From: Anabaena sp. FACHB-1237
GTDB lineage: Bacteria > Cyanobacteriota > Cyanobacteriia > Cyanobacteriales > Nostocaceae
Reading direction: 5' to 3'
NCBI RefSeq assembly: GCF_014696225.1
Contig: NZ_JACJPV010000009.1
Location: 1 to 64,000 of the forward strand
Length of the DNA stretch: 64,000 nucleotides
Below, piece after piece: positions 1 through 8,423 of the stretch. Position 1 is the stretch's first letter. Every line of letters starts with the position of its first letter. The position numbers and the translations under genes are program-made. The notes under the pieces are model-generated. The model did not search any database. It was not told the DNA's origin and saw nothing but the letters and a program-made list of their open reading frames with translations.

Positions 1-405
1 TGTAGATGTCTATGTTGCATTGTGCTGTCGAGAGTTTAGTAATTTCTCTCATTCTCCCATACCGATTACTAGACGACCCTTATTTATCAATGCACTATTT
101 TTTTATTCTGTCAATGCGTAAGTCCTAGGTATTTGATAATCTGATAATGATCAATGTAGTTTAATTATGCTACTTTGTGAAGTACAGAACGTAGCTCAAA
201 GATATGGCAAAAATTCACTTGATGGTGCGCCGACCATTGCAAAAATGATAATATTTGTTAAGATAATTATTAAGATAGTTATACATTGTCGTCAATATCA
301 CTAGCAATCTGAAACATCAGGTATAATCATCCATTGCTGGAATGTTATTACTGAGTGGTTATTTTATAATATTGTAAATTATCAGTTTTAGGAAGACATA
401 AAAAG
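1..405. other. Intergenic region upstream of HlyD-type gene
   Basis: No coding region is seen here. The spacer carries an inverted repeat, GTAG then 10 bases then CTAC, at 156-173. It is AT-rich towards the downstream gene, with two similar AAGATA-containing stretches near 259-283. No unambiguous -35/-10 pair could be fixed. A GGAAG stretch near 391-395 is a possible ribosome binding site for the gene at 406. Confidence 0.5.
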
Positions 406-1863
406 ATGACCTTATACATTTACATTCCGGTAATTCGTCAAAAAATCAAATATCCGTTGAGATGGTTAATGGGTTTAATAGCTAGTGGTGTTTTAATTGT
501 TGGTACAACCAGCACATTAAAAATCATGGAACAGGGAAAAAAACCCATAGATATTAGTAAATTAACCGTTCCCGTAAAAGCAAAAAATATCACTGTGAGA
601 ATCTCCGCTAGTGGGAAAATTCAACCCGTACAAAGTGTAAATATTAGTCCTAAAACTGCAGGTTTACTAGCAGAATTAAATGTAGAACAGGGACAAAATA
701 TCAAAAAAGGGCAAATAATAGGAAGAATGGATAATTCAGAAATAAAAATGCGAATAATTGAATATCAAGCTAACTTAGATCAAGCTAAAGCACTATTAGC
801 AGAAAGTTTAGCAGGTTCTCGTCCTGAAGAAATAGCCCAAGCCCAAGCCCGTGTAACCCAAGCCCAAGCGCAATTAGAGATAATTCGTAATGGAAACCGT
901 ACCCAAGAAATTGATCAAGCACGCGCTCAAGTAGAGGCCGCAAAAGCAACTTTAGAATTAACAACATCAAGATTACAAAGATATCAAAATTTAGCAAAAG
1001 AAGGAGCTATTTCTAGCGATAGTTTAGAAGAATATATCACTGAAAATAGGAGAGCGAAAGCCAATTTATTAGAAGCAGAAAAAAGATTATCCTTAGCAAC
1101 AAGTGGTAATAGAAATGAAGATATTAAAAAACAAGAAGCAGTAGTAATGCAAGAAAAACAAGCATTGAGAAAACTAAAAAATGGCACTCGTGCAGAAGAA
1201 ATTGCTAGATTAAAAGCCAATGTAGCAGCAGCAGTAGCACAATTAAAACAGCAGCAAGTAAAGTTAGAAGACACCATTATTCGCGCTCCTTTTGATGGAA
1301 TTATTACTCAAAGATATGCCACATTAGGAGGATACGTAAGTCCAGCAATTTCCGCTTCTAGTAATGCTTCAGCCACTTCAACTTCTATTGTAGCTTTAGC
1401 CAGAGGTTTAGAGGTTTTAGTCAATGTTCCTGAAGTAGATATATCACATATTAAACAAGGGCAAAAAGTAGAAATTATTGTTGACGCTTATCCTGATGAA
1501 GTGTTTAATGGATACGTGAGATTAATTGCTCCTGAAGCAGTTGTAGAGCAGAATGTCGCATCTTTTCAAGTGCGAGTATCTTTAGAAAGTAATAAAGATA
1601 AATTAAAATCTGGAATGAATGTGAGTGAGGTAATTTTCATTGGTGATACTATTAATAATGCCTTATTAATACCACAAGAGGTGATTGTTACTAAAGCAGG
1701 AAAAACAGGGGTTTGGGTAGCAAATGCAGACAATAAGGCGGAATTTCGTCCGATAACTATTGGGGCAAATATTGATAGTCAAATTCAAGTTTTAGAAGGC
1801 TTAAAAGCTGGGGAAAAGGTATTTTTGGAACTTCCTGACAAGAAGCGAGGTAAATCAGATTAG
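406..1863 (+). CDS. HlyD/DevB-like periplasmic adaptor (membrane fusion protein)
   Basis: This 485-residue protein is a periplasmic adaptor subunit that would link an inner-membrane ABC or RND exporter to an outer-membrane TolC-type channel. One N-terminal membrane segment lies at about residues 19-36. A first biotinyl-lipoyl half lies near 70-110, a long helical hairpin at about 112-285, then the second lipoyl half with the family motif RAPFDGII (293-300), then a beta-barrel region. The hairpin carries four copies of a G-[ST/N]-R-x-x-[ED]-I motif at 137, 163, 234 and 260, a feature of DevB-like adaptors. No ABC ATPase or permease gene follows, so this copy is an orphan within the window. A start at the ATG at 466 is possible but would remove part of the membrane anchor. 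Confidence 0.85.
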   Translation: MTLYIYIPVIRQKIKYPLRWLMGLIASGVLIVGTTSTLKIMEQGKKPIDISKLTVPVKAKNITVRISASGKIQPVQSVNISPKTAGLLAELNVEQGQNIKKGQIIGRMDNSEIKMRIIEYQANLDQAKALLAESLAGSRPEEIAQAQARVTQAQAQLEIIRNGNRTQEIDQARAQVEAAKATLELTTSRLQRYQNLAKEGAISSDSLEEYITENRRAKANLLEAEKRLSLATSGNRNEDIKKQEAVVMQEKQALRKLKNGTRAEEIARLKANVAAAVAQLKQQQVKLEDTIIRAPFDGIITQRYATLGGYVSPAISASSNASATSTSIVALARGLEVLVNVPEVDISHIKQGQKVEIIVDAYPDEVFNGYVRLIAPEAVVEQNVASFQVRVSLESNKDKLKSGMNVSEVIFIGDTINNALLIPQEVIVTKAGKTGVWVANADNKAEFRPITIGANIDSQIQVLEGLKAGEKVFLELPDKKRGKSD

Positions 1864-2198
1864 TAAGTAATTTCATTAACTATGTCTATTTGCGGTGAGT
1901 TTATCTTCGACTTGTCTAGCTTATGCGATAGAGATAGTTCTTGCTTATCTACTCCATCATAACCACGCAAAAGGGGGAGGTTCATAGTTTGCTAAGTTGG
2001 CGTTGTTGAATTGGGGTATAAATCATGTAAATAACCAAATTGTTGATATCTGACGCACCCAACAACAGATTTTTTAGTGTGACACTTGTGTAAGTCCTAT
2101 TTTGAATTTCTCAATTTCATACCTGAGTTCAGCAATGCAGCTAAGTTCAGTCTATTTTGTTTAAGACAAACCTAGCTGAAAGCTGAAAGCTAATAACC
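1864..2198. other. Intergenic region between convergent genes
   Basis: No gene is seen. The spacer holds one degenerate copy of the TCTGACGCACCC repeat family (about 1996-2064). Next to the 3' end of the pentapeptide-repeat gene it holds short tandem copies of AGCTGAA (about 2173-2191). Confidence 0.55.
1996..2064. repeat. Degenerate MITE-like repeat (GCGTCAGA family)
   Basis: The right end matches the terminal sequence TCTGACGCACCC seen at five other sites in the window, and the interior ATAAATCATGTAAATAA...GTTGATA resembles the other copies. The left end is eroded (TTGGGGT instead of TAGGGTGCGTC). Confidence 0.5.
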
Positions 2199-2657
2199 TT
2201 ACTTCCAGTCAGGAATGAGAACTGCGTCTTCTCCACCAATACCAATACCTGTATGATATATTTGGGCATCAGTAATGGTCATATTGTTCATTAATGCTTG
2301 ATATACGTTAGAATCGTTTATTGTAGCGCGGCTAAGATTTACCCCGTTTAAATTAGCTTGTTTAAAATTGACATTGGTAAGAAATGCTGATGTGAGATTA
2401 GCATTTTGTAGATTTGCACCGGTCAAGTCTGCACCTTCTAAGTTAGCATCTTGTAAGTTAGCACCTTGGAGATTTGCGCCTCTCAAGTCAGCACCAATTA
2501 AATGTTCACCACTGAGGTTCATTCCTGATAGGTTACACTGTACACATTCTCTGGTGTTCAAAAGTTTTTCTAGGTCTTTTTGGTTTCCAGCTTGTACTGT
2601 GTTAGCTAGAAACAGGGGAGTGATTAATGCTATGGCCGCTACTAGTTGGAGTTTCAT
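2199..2657 (-). CDS. Secreted pentapeptide-repeat protein
   Basis: This 152-residue protein begins with a signal peptide (about residues 1-23, ending VQA). A CxxC pair follows (C38, C41) and then a run of A(D/N)LxG/N-type pentapeptides over about residues 42-120, which should fold as a right-handed quadrilateral beta-helix. Such proteins are very numerous in cyanobacteria, and most have no known function. I chose the ATG at 2657 because it is followed directly by the signal peptide and preceded by a GAGGGG ribosome binding site. The reading frame is open 14 codons further upstream, but that extension is hydrophilic. The C-terminal 30 residues leave the repeat pattern. Confidence 0.85.
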   Translation of the reverse strand: MKLQLVAAIALITPLFLANTVQAGNQKDLEKLLNTRECVQCNLSGMNLSGEHLIGADLRGANLQGANLQDANLEGADLTGANLQNANLTSAFLTNVNFKQANLNGVNLSRATINDSNVYQALMNNMTITDAQIYHTGIGIGGEDAVLIPDWK

Positions 2658-3072
2658 ATTGTTTCCCCTCTCTAATGGAGTATCCGTTCTTTTCCTCACA
2701 ACTTTATTATCTCACTAATCTGACTTATGGTGTTGACATAAATCACAAGTTTTTTGTTACTTTTTTCTCAAGATTTGTTGCTAGAAAAGTTAAAAAGTGT
2801 TAAGTATTTATTGGTTACTAAGTCAGGAGCATAAAATATGATCTTAATTATATTACCCATTAAAGAAATAATTACTCATAGCTCAACATTCAACATCTTG
2901 TGAAAATTAAATATATGTGACTTATATATGTGACTTACAACCCTTGTAGGGACGTTTTATGGAACGTCCAATTTCTACCACAAGATGTCTATTTAGTCAA
3001 TACCATCATAAAATTAAAGTAGTGTAAGCATCTTGCTTGCATCCTTGATCCAAATTAAACAAGCAGTAGTTT
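2658..3072. other. Intergenic region with two small palindromes
   Basis: No gene is seen. The spacer separates divergent genes and should carry promoters for both. It contains a hairpin GGACGTT-TTATGG-AACGTCC at about 2950-2969 and a copy of the AAGCATCTTGCTTGC palindrome family at about 3021-3047. Confidence 0.5.
3021..3047. repeat. Palindromic repeat, GCAAGCATCTTGCTTGC family
   Basis: The core GTAAGCATCTTGCTTGCATC is one of at least five copies in the window. The others lie at about 5692, 24976, 33132 and 38530. Confidence 0.6.
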
Positions 3073-3495
3073 ATGATAAATCGTCAATTACAACTAGAAT
3101 CTGTGATTTTTACCTTAAAACAAGACTTGCCAACTTTATTTAATCAGGATATTTCCTATAGTATTTATACTCATGATATCTATTTTGCTGATCCTGTGAA
3201 TAAGTTTAAAGGTAAGTTAAATTACCGGATCATCTTTTGGACTTTACGTTTTCATGGAGGGTTGTTTTTTACTAATATTGCTTTTGACTTACATGATGTT
3301 TATGCAACGGATCTTAATACAATTATCGCCAGATGGACGGTTAGGGGTGTTTTGCGTGTTCCTTGGCGTGCTAAGTTGTTGTTTAATGGTTATTCGACTT
3401 ATAAATTAAATACGGATTGTTTAATTTATGAGCATATTGATACTTGGGACAAAAGGCCAGGGGAAATTTTATCACAGTTTTGGCAACAGGGTTAA
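3073..3495 (+). CDS. DUF2358 domain protein
   Basis: This 140-residue soluble protein matches the cyanobacterial and plastid DUF2358 pattern. It has a Y-x-I-Y-x-x-D-I-Y-F-x-D-P motif near residues 34-45, a central D-(L/V)-H-D stretch (about 76-79), a W-x-x-R-G-x-x-x-x-(L/V)-P-W region and the ending HIDTWD near 125-130. The fold is expected to be NTF2/SnoaL-like with a small cavity. No substrate or role is known, and no catalytic residues can be assigned. It stands alone between two spacers and is probably monocistronic. Confidence 0.75.
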   Translation: MINRQLQLESVIFTLKQDLPTLFNQDISYSIYTHDIYFADPVNKFKGKLNYRIIFWTLRFHGGLFFTNIAFDLHDVYATDLNTIIARWTVRGVLRVPWRAKLLFNGYSTYKLNTDCLIYEHIDTWDKRPGEILSQFWQQG

Positions 3496-3780
3496 TTGTT
3501 TATGTTAAGATTTACTGCTATTTAGACATAAATAATGGATATTTATGGTTATTTACTATACAATGATACAATTAGACTATTGGTAGCAATTTCTTTGACT
3601 ATTACAGCTTATAACTGAGAAAAATATATCTGTCCAGAATTATACAGCACATTCCATCTACATGAGGTACACTATGAACACAGCAAGATGCCTGTGTTAC
3701 AAGGGTTTTATCATTAATATCTGTACCTGATCATAATGGAAACTGCTGTATTTTACCCAATCACCAATCACCAATTACCT
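3496..3780. other. Intergenic region upstream of M16 peptidase
   Basis: No gene is seen. Close to the peptidase start there is a run of CCAATCA-type short tandem repeats (about 3760-3778). If the upstream ATG at 3736 is used, these would be translated. Confidence 0.5.
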
Positions 3781-5058
3781 ATGACATCATCTCTTTTACA
3801 AGGACCACGTTTACATTTTCCTACAGTACATTATCTGCCTAATGGTTTAACTATTATTGCGGAACAAATGCCTATTGATGTTGTTAATCTCAATATATGG
3901 GTGAATACTGGTTCTGCTCAAGAATCAGATAATATTAATGGTATGGCACATTTTTTGGAACATATCGTTTTTAAGGGTACACCACGTTTAGCTATTGGTG
4001 AGTTTGAACGTCGCATTGAAGAACGAGGTGCTGTAACTAATGCCGCTACTAGTCAAGACTACACTCATTTCTATATTACCACTGCTCCTAAAGATTTTGC
4101 CCAATTGGCACCTTTACAAATAGATGTGGTTTGTCATCCTACTATTCCTGATGAGGCTTTTGAAAAGGAAAGATTAGTGGTTTTAGAAGAAATTAGACGT
4201 TCTGAAGATAACCCCAGAAGACGCATTTACCGTCACACGATGGAAATGGCTTTTGATATTTTACCCTATCGTCGTCCGGTACTTGGTCCTGAAGATGTAA
4301 TTTCTCAAGTCACTCCTGAGCAAATGCGCCATTTCCATGATACTTGGTATCGGCCATCTTCTATAACTGCGGTGGCTGTGGGTAATTTACCTGTGGATGA
4401 GTTAATAAATATTATTCAACAGGGTTTTAATGATAATTATCAACCTGCAAATATTAATAGTTATCCTTTACAAATAAACCCTGAACCTGCTTTTTCTGAT
4501 ATTGTCCGTCGGGAATTTACTGATCCTAGTTTACAACAAGCACGGTTAATTATGCTATGGCGTGTTCCTGGTTTAAGGGAACTAGATGATACCTATGCTT
4601 TAGATGTGATAGCTGGTATTTTAGGCCATGGCCGCATTTCTAGGTTAGTACATGATTTGCGAGAAGAACGAGAATTAGTTTCTTCTGTGTCTGTAAGCAA
4701 TATGAACCATCTTTTACAAGGTGTATTTTCTATTTCTGCTAAGTGTGATGTGGAAAATTTACAGGCTGTAGAACAAGCGATCGCCCAACACCTAACTAAG
4801 CTACAATCAGAATTGGTGAAAACTTCGGAAATTGACCGTGTGCGTCGTCGTGTGGCTAACCGCTTTATCTTTGGAAATGAAACTCCTAGCGATCGCGCAA
4901 GTTTGTATGGTTATTATCAATCTCTTGTGGGTGATTTACAACCTGCTTTTAATTATCCAGAACATATTCAATCACAAACTGCTATGGATTTATTAACCGC
5001 AGCACAAAAATATTTATCCCCCCAAGCCTATGGTATTGTGATTGTCAAACCTAGTTAG
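3781..5058 (+). CDS. M16 family zinc metallopeptidase (processing-peptidase-like)
   Basis: This insulinase-family peptidase has 425 residues from the ATG at 3781. The inverted zinc motif HxxEH is seen as HFLEH (H57, E60, H61). The downstream glutamate ligand lies in VVLEEIRR near residue 137, about 76 residues on as is usual for the family. A second, inactive-type M16 domain follows from about residue 180. Proteins of this type resemble the small active subunit of mitochondrial or chloroplast processing peptidases. An upstream in-frame ATG at 3736 exists, but the extra 15 residues are encoded by short tandem repeats, so the later start is preferred. Confidence 0.85.
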   Translation: MTSSLLQGPRLHFPTVHYLPNGLTIIAEQMPIDVVNLNIWVNTGSAQESDNINGMAHFLEHIVFKGTPRLAIGEFERRIEERGAVTNAATSQDYTHFYITTAPKDFAQLAPLQIDVVCHPTIPDEAFEKERLVVLEEIRRSEDNPRRRIYRHTMEMAFDILPYRRPVLGPEDVISQVTPEQMRHFHDTWYRPSSITAVAVGNLPVDELINIIQQGFNDNYQPANINSYPLQINPEPAFSDIVRREFTDPSLQQARLIMLWRVPGLRELDDTYALDVIAGILGHGRISRLVHDLREERELVSSVSVSNMNHLLQGVFSISAKCDVENLQAVEQAIAQHLTKLQSELVKTSEIDRVRRRVANRFIFGNETPSDRASLYGYYQSLVGDLQPAFNYPEHIQSQTAMDLLTAAQKYLSPQAYGIVIVKPS

Positions 5059-5377
5059 ATAATTGATAATTATTCTAGTTTTTGACGCTTAAACGTATTT
5101 GATTTAGGTTTTGAATTATGTTAATTTTTGCGTCTTGACACGAAAGGAGATAGACACAATATTAGCTAATATCTGATAACAACCTATAGTATGCTCCAGA
5201 TTCTACCATTAGCATTGTACCATTTGGAAAACCTTTGTCAAGCCTAATGGCTGAAATGACCAAATTTCGTTGATTTATTGAATATTTTTCTTAATAATTT
5301 TCGATAATTTTTGGAATTTGTTAATAATTATTAAGATTTTTGGGTATCTTACGCAGAGGCGCAGAGTCTCAGAGAGA

Positions 5378-5474
5378 ATTTTTTATATACTAGTTCCACA
5401 ACTTTACCTCCGGTATTGTACTTTTTGGGAATACGTTTGTCAAGGGGAATGGCTGAAATGACCAAATTTCGTTA
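5378..5474. repeat. 97-bp dispersed repeat, copy B
   Basis: This copy matches 6401-6497 over 97 bases with about five substitutions. A third, more diverged copy lies at about 5195-5284 and shares the segment ATGGCTGAAATGACCAAATT. No reading frame or terminal inverted repeat is evident. Confidence 0.7.
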
Positions 5475-5658
5475 ATTTATTGAATCTGATTCTCAATAAA
5501 TTTTGGGGAATATTAAGAATAATTAAGAATTATTAAGAAATGAAAATATAGCAATTTACCATCAAAAATAGAAGTTACACCAGATAAACAAAGACAGAAA
5601 CCGTGATGTAATTTTTGTTAGTTTAGGAGTCATGAATCAATAGAAAGAATCAATTATG

Positions 5659-5763
5659 ATAAGCTGTTGTGCCTTTAACTTGAATAATTAATACAAGCAA
5701 GATGCTTGTGCTACTGTAACTTCAGGGTTTTTAATTATACAGTGAGTGCTGCACATTAGCTTA
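5659..5763. repeat. 105-bp near-identical dispersed repeat, copy 1
   Basis: By direct comparison this is the same as 33101-33205 with two substitutions. It contains the palindrome core ACAAGCAAGATGCTTGTGCT. It lies about 27 kb from its partner, and no gene is carried. Confidence 0.85.
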
Positions 5764-5841
5764 GTATTTCCTGTTCTCTGTTCCCTCTGTCAAATATAAA
5801 ATTTATTTTGCATGACTACTTATTTGATAATTCTGGATAAT

Positions 5842-6306
5842 TTACTCAGGAAAATAATCACTATTAAGGATATCTTCAGGAGTAAACGGACATTTTTCAG
5901 GAAAAGTTTCACTAGGTAAACCTGTTTTTTGAATTGCTTGTTTTCTAGCTTTAATATAAACTGAATCTAAACATTCCAAAAAATAGTTATACAGTGTTTT
6001 AGATCGAAATGAAAATTCTAATTCATCTCGAAAATTAGCAATCTCATTTTTCCAACCACGTTGACAAAATTCTTTTTCACTTTCCCAATAGCAATAAAGT
6101 AAAAGATGAATCAATAACTGTTTAAGATAACTTTCTACTTTTCGTCTTTGTTCAATTCCCAAGGCTTCTATCTCTTCTGTTAAATGTTGCCAATCTAAAT
6201 TTTCACTATCTTGGTTTTGTAATTGTTTCAGTGTTGTTTCTATCCATAAATAATAGTCTTCTTCATAAAGACTATGTTGTATAAGTGGCAGTATTTTTGT
6301 AGTCAT
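5842..6306 (-). CDS. DUF29 domain protein
   Basis: This 154-residue protein matches DUF29, a family of small alpha-helical proteins extremely abundant in cyanobacteria. The typical start YEEDYYLWIETTLKQL is seen near residues 14-29, followed by LTEEIEALG and an LLxHLLxxxYW helix. The function is unknown. High copy number and presence next to mobile DNA have led to the suggestion that some are mobile or toxin-antitoxin-like genes, but nothing here supports a partner. An AGGA ribosome binding site lies 9 bases before the ATG. It is flanked on both sides by copies of the 97-bp repeat. Confidence 0.8.
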   Translation of the reverse strand: MTTKILPLIQHSLYEEDYYLWIETTLKQLQNQDSENLDWQHLTEEIEALGIEQRRKVESYLKQLLIHLLLYCYWESEKEFCQRGWKNEIANFRDELEFSFRSKTLYNYFLECLDSVYIKARKQAIQKTGLPSETFPEKCPFTPEDILNSDYFPE

Positions 6307-6583
6307 ATCTTAAATTCCTAAGATAACATACTCTCTAATTTTAACATCAATTACTATAAATTATCTGTCTATTTTTCTTATCTGTGAGTCTCACAAGAGC
6401 ATTTTTTATATACTAGTTCCACAACTTTACCTCCGGTATTGTACTTTTTCGGAATACGTTTGTCAAGGGGAATGGCTACAATGACGAAAATTCGTTAGGG
6501 TATCCTGTTCGCGTAGCGTGGCGTTAGCCATATCTGACTACTTGACATTCTTCCTAAACCTGTGATCTGGTGAAAATGCTATA
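6307..6583. repeat. Spacer with 97-bp repeat copy C
   Basis: The 97-bp repeat copy spans 6401-6497. It is followed at about 6504-6530 by a GC-rich stretch GTTCGCGTAGCGTGGCGTTA, of the kind that recurs in cyanobacterial intergenic repeats. No gene is seen. Confidence 0.65.
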
Positions 6584-8317
6584 TTATGAGTTTGTAATTT
6601 TCAGGTGCGTTACACGGACACGAAAACCGATGTTCTTGCTACGATTATCGTGCAAATTCCCAGCACGATTGGCAGAGCGACAATCCCCAGCGGGGGTGAT
6701 CTGAGAACCACATCGCATTAGCTTATAATTGCTTCCACTATTCCAAGCTCTACCATCTACAGGCGCGTTTATATAATTTTTATGCCAGTCATCAGCACAC
6801 CATTCCCATACATTACCGTGCATATCGTATAAACCAAAAGCATTAGGGGGAAAAGAACCTACATCAGTGGTTTGTTGGCGATACTCACCTTTTGGTGCTG
6901 AACGATATGGATAATTACCATCATAGTTTACCAAATCAGTGGTAATAGTTTCCCCAAAATAAAATGGTGTAGTTGTACCTGCTCTACAAGCATACTCCCA
7001 TTGTGCTTCACTGGGCAACTGATAGTTTTTACCTGTTTTCTGGCTTAACTTTTGACAAAATGCTACAGCATCATCCCAACTCACATTTTCCACAGGGCGG
7101 TTATTGCCTTTAAAGTAAGATGGGTTACTCCCTATAATAGCTTGATATTGTGCCTGTGTCAAAGGATATTTACCCATAAAGAAACTAGGAACAGTCACTT
7201 GATGCTGTGGACTTTCATCAGAACTTCTTTCTGCTTCATTATTTGGTGAACCCATCATAAAAGTTCCCCCAGGAATGGCTATCATTTCTAAAAATACCCC
7301 ATTTCCTAAATCTTGTATAAATGATGATGTAGGAGGGATATTTGTATTTGTGTTTGACTGGAATGTTTGTTTTAAAGTATTATTATAAACGGGTTTTTGT
7401 GGAGTTTGGGTAGTAGAAATAACCACATTTTTCTGATTTTCTGCTGCTGCGAGAACATTTACAATATCCTTAGCAGATTGATAACGGTTTACAGGAGTAT
7501 CCTGTAACATTTTTACCAATATGTTGGTTAATTCCTGACTTAAAGAAACATATTTTTGCCATGTCCACTGCATTCTGCTAGTATCAAACAAAGGATCTGA
7601 ACCATCATTTTGTGGAAAATGTCCCGTTAATAATCTGATGCAAGTAACAGCTAAACTATAAAGATCACTATTAGGATAAACCATACCACGAAACTGTTCT
7701 GGTGGTGCATATCCAGGAGTTCCGGTAATAGTTCCAAGTTTTGTTAAAATACTGCCACTGGTTTCTTTAGAAACGCCAAAATCAATTAAGAATAATGTAC
7801 CATTGGTGCTTCTAATAATATTTTCTGGTTTGATATCTCGATGAATGACTTTGTTATCATGAATAAATTGCAAAACTGGCAATAATTCTATTAAGATATT
7901 TCTAATTTGCGCTTCCTTTAATTTACCTTGAGTTTCTAATTCTTGCAGTAAATTTTGACCATCAATAAATTCTTGCACTAAATATAGTCTCCCATCCTGG
8001 GGAAAGAATGCGAATAAGTCGGGTATTTGGGAATGTTTTCCTAGTTCTTGTAGTCTTTTACCTTCTTGTTGAAATAATTCCGTAGCTTTTTGTAATGCTG
8101 TACTTCCTGCTTGTTGAGGTAAAAACTGTTTAATGACACAGGGAGTATTGAATCTTTTTTCATCTATTGCTTGAAAAGTTCTGCCAAAACCTCCTTCACC
8201 GAGGAATTTTATGGGAAGATAGCGATCGTCCAGAAGTATTTTATTTCCACAACTTTGACAAAATTTAGTACCTGGAGGATTTGGGTAAATGCAGTTAGGG
8301 TTAATACATTGACTCAT
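6584..8317 (-). CDS. Zinc-ribbon Ser/Thr protein kinase with C-terminal FGE-sulfatase-like domain
   Basis: This 577-residue protein has three parts. A double CxxC-type zinc ribbon occupies residues 4-23 (CINPNC and CQSC). A Hanks-type kinase follows at about 34-290, with glycine loop GEGGFG (40-45), lysine K63, catalytic HRDIKPEN (159-166) and DFG (179-181), so it should be active. After a linker, an FGE-sulfatase (SUMF1-like) domain covers about 340-570. The kinase-FGE fusion is common in filamentous cyanobacteria and is usually thought to sense or bind something through the FGE fold. The normally conserved RGGSW near the C-terminus reads RCGSQ here (535-539), and the paired catalytic cysteines of true formylglycine enzymes are absent, so oxidation of sulfatases is unlikely. 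No transmembrane segment is seen. Confidence 0.9.
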   Translation of the reverse strand: MSQCINPNCIYPNPPGTKFCQSCGNKILLDDRYLPIKFLGEGGFGRTFQAIDEKRFNTPCVIKQFLPQQAGSTALQKATELFQQEGKRLQELGKHSQIPDLFAFFPQDGRLYLVQEFIDGQNLLQELETQGKLKEAQIRNILIELLPVLQFIHDNKVIHRDIKPENIIRSTNGTLFLIDFGVSKETSGSILTKLGTITGTPGYAPPEQFRGMVYPNSDLYSLAVTCIRLLTGHFPQNDGSDPLFDTSRMQWTWQKYVSLSQELTNILVKMLQDTPVNRYQSAKDIVNVLAAAENQKNVVISTTQTPQKPVYNNTLKQTFQSNTNTNIPPTSSFIQDLGNGVFLEMIAIPGGTFMMGSPNNEAERSSDESPQHQVTVPSFFMGKYPLTQAQYQAIIGSNPSYFKGNNRPVENVSWDDAVAFCQKLSQKTGKNYQLPSEAQWEYACRAGTTTPFYFGETITTDLVNYDGNYPYRSAPKGEYRQQTTDVGSFPPNAFGLYDMHGNVWEWCADDWHKNYINAPVDGRAWNSGSNYKLMRCGSQITPAGDCRSANRAGNLHDNRSKNIGFRVRVTHLKITNS

Positions 8318-8383
8318 GGTAGTAGCTAAGTATATCTTATGTAGGGATAATTATACTATACTACTATAAGAATTATAACTCAC

Positions 8384-8416
8384 AGATACCGGACTTCTTT
8401 AAGAAGTCCGGTATCT
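8384..8416. repeat. 33-bp perfect hairpin repeat (CGGACTTCTT family)
   Basis: Two arms, AGATACCGGACTTCTT and its complement, flank a single central base. It lies just past the 3' end of the DUF4335 gene and could end its transcription, though a T-run is lacking. It is one of about nine family members in the window. Confidence 0.75.
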
Positions 8417-8423
8417 AAAACTA

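Larger units (their letters stand above)
5059..5841. other. Repeat-rich spacer without genes
   Basis: This 783-base stretch has no credible reading frame. It holds two copies of a roughly 95-bp repeat (about 5195-5284, diverged, and 5378-5474), a CGCAGAGGCGCAGAG-type short repeat near 5351, and one copy of a 105-bp repeat (5659-5763) that recurs at 33101. Confidence 0.65.

Noticed and set aside
156..173. Possible NtcA site before the HlyD-type gene
   Set aside because: The repeat is GTAG-N10-CTAC, giving GTA-N12-TAC. NtcA needs GTA-N8-TAC, so the spacing is wrong.
2368..2718. 116-residue forward frame over the pentapeptide-repeat gene
   Set aside because: It is a periodic shadow produced by the repeated codons of the opposite strand.
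6584..7300. Formylglycine-generating (sulfatase-activating) enzyme
   Set aside because: The domain is fused to a kinase, lacks the paired catalytic cysteines, and no sulfatase gene is nearby.
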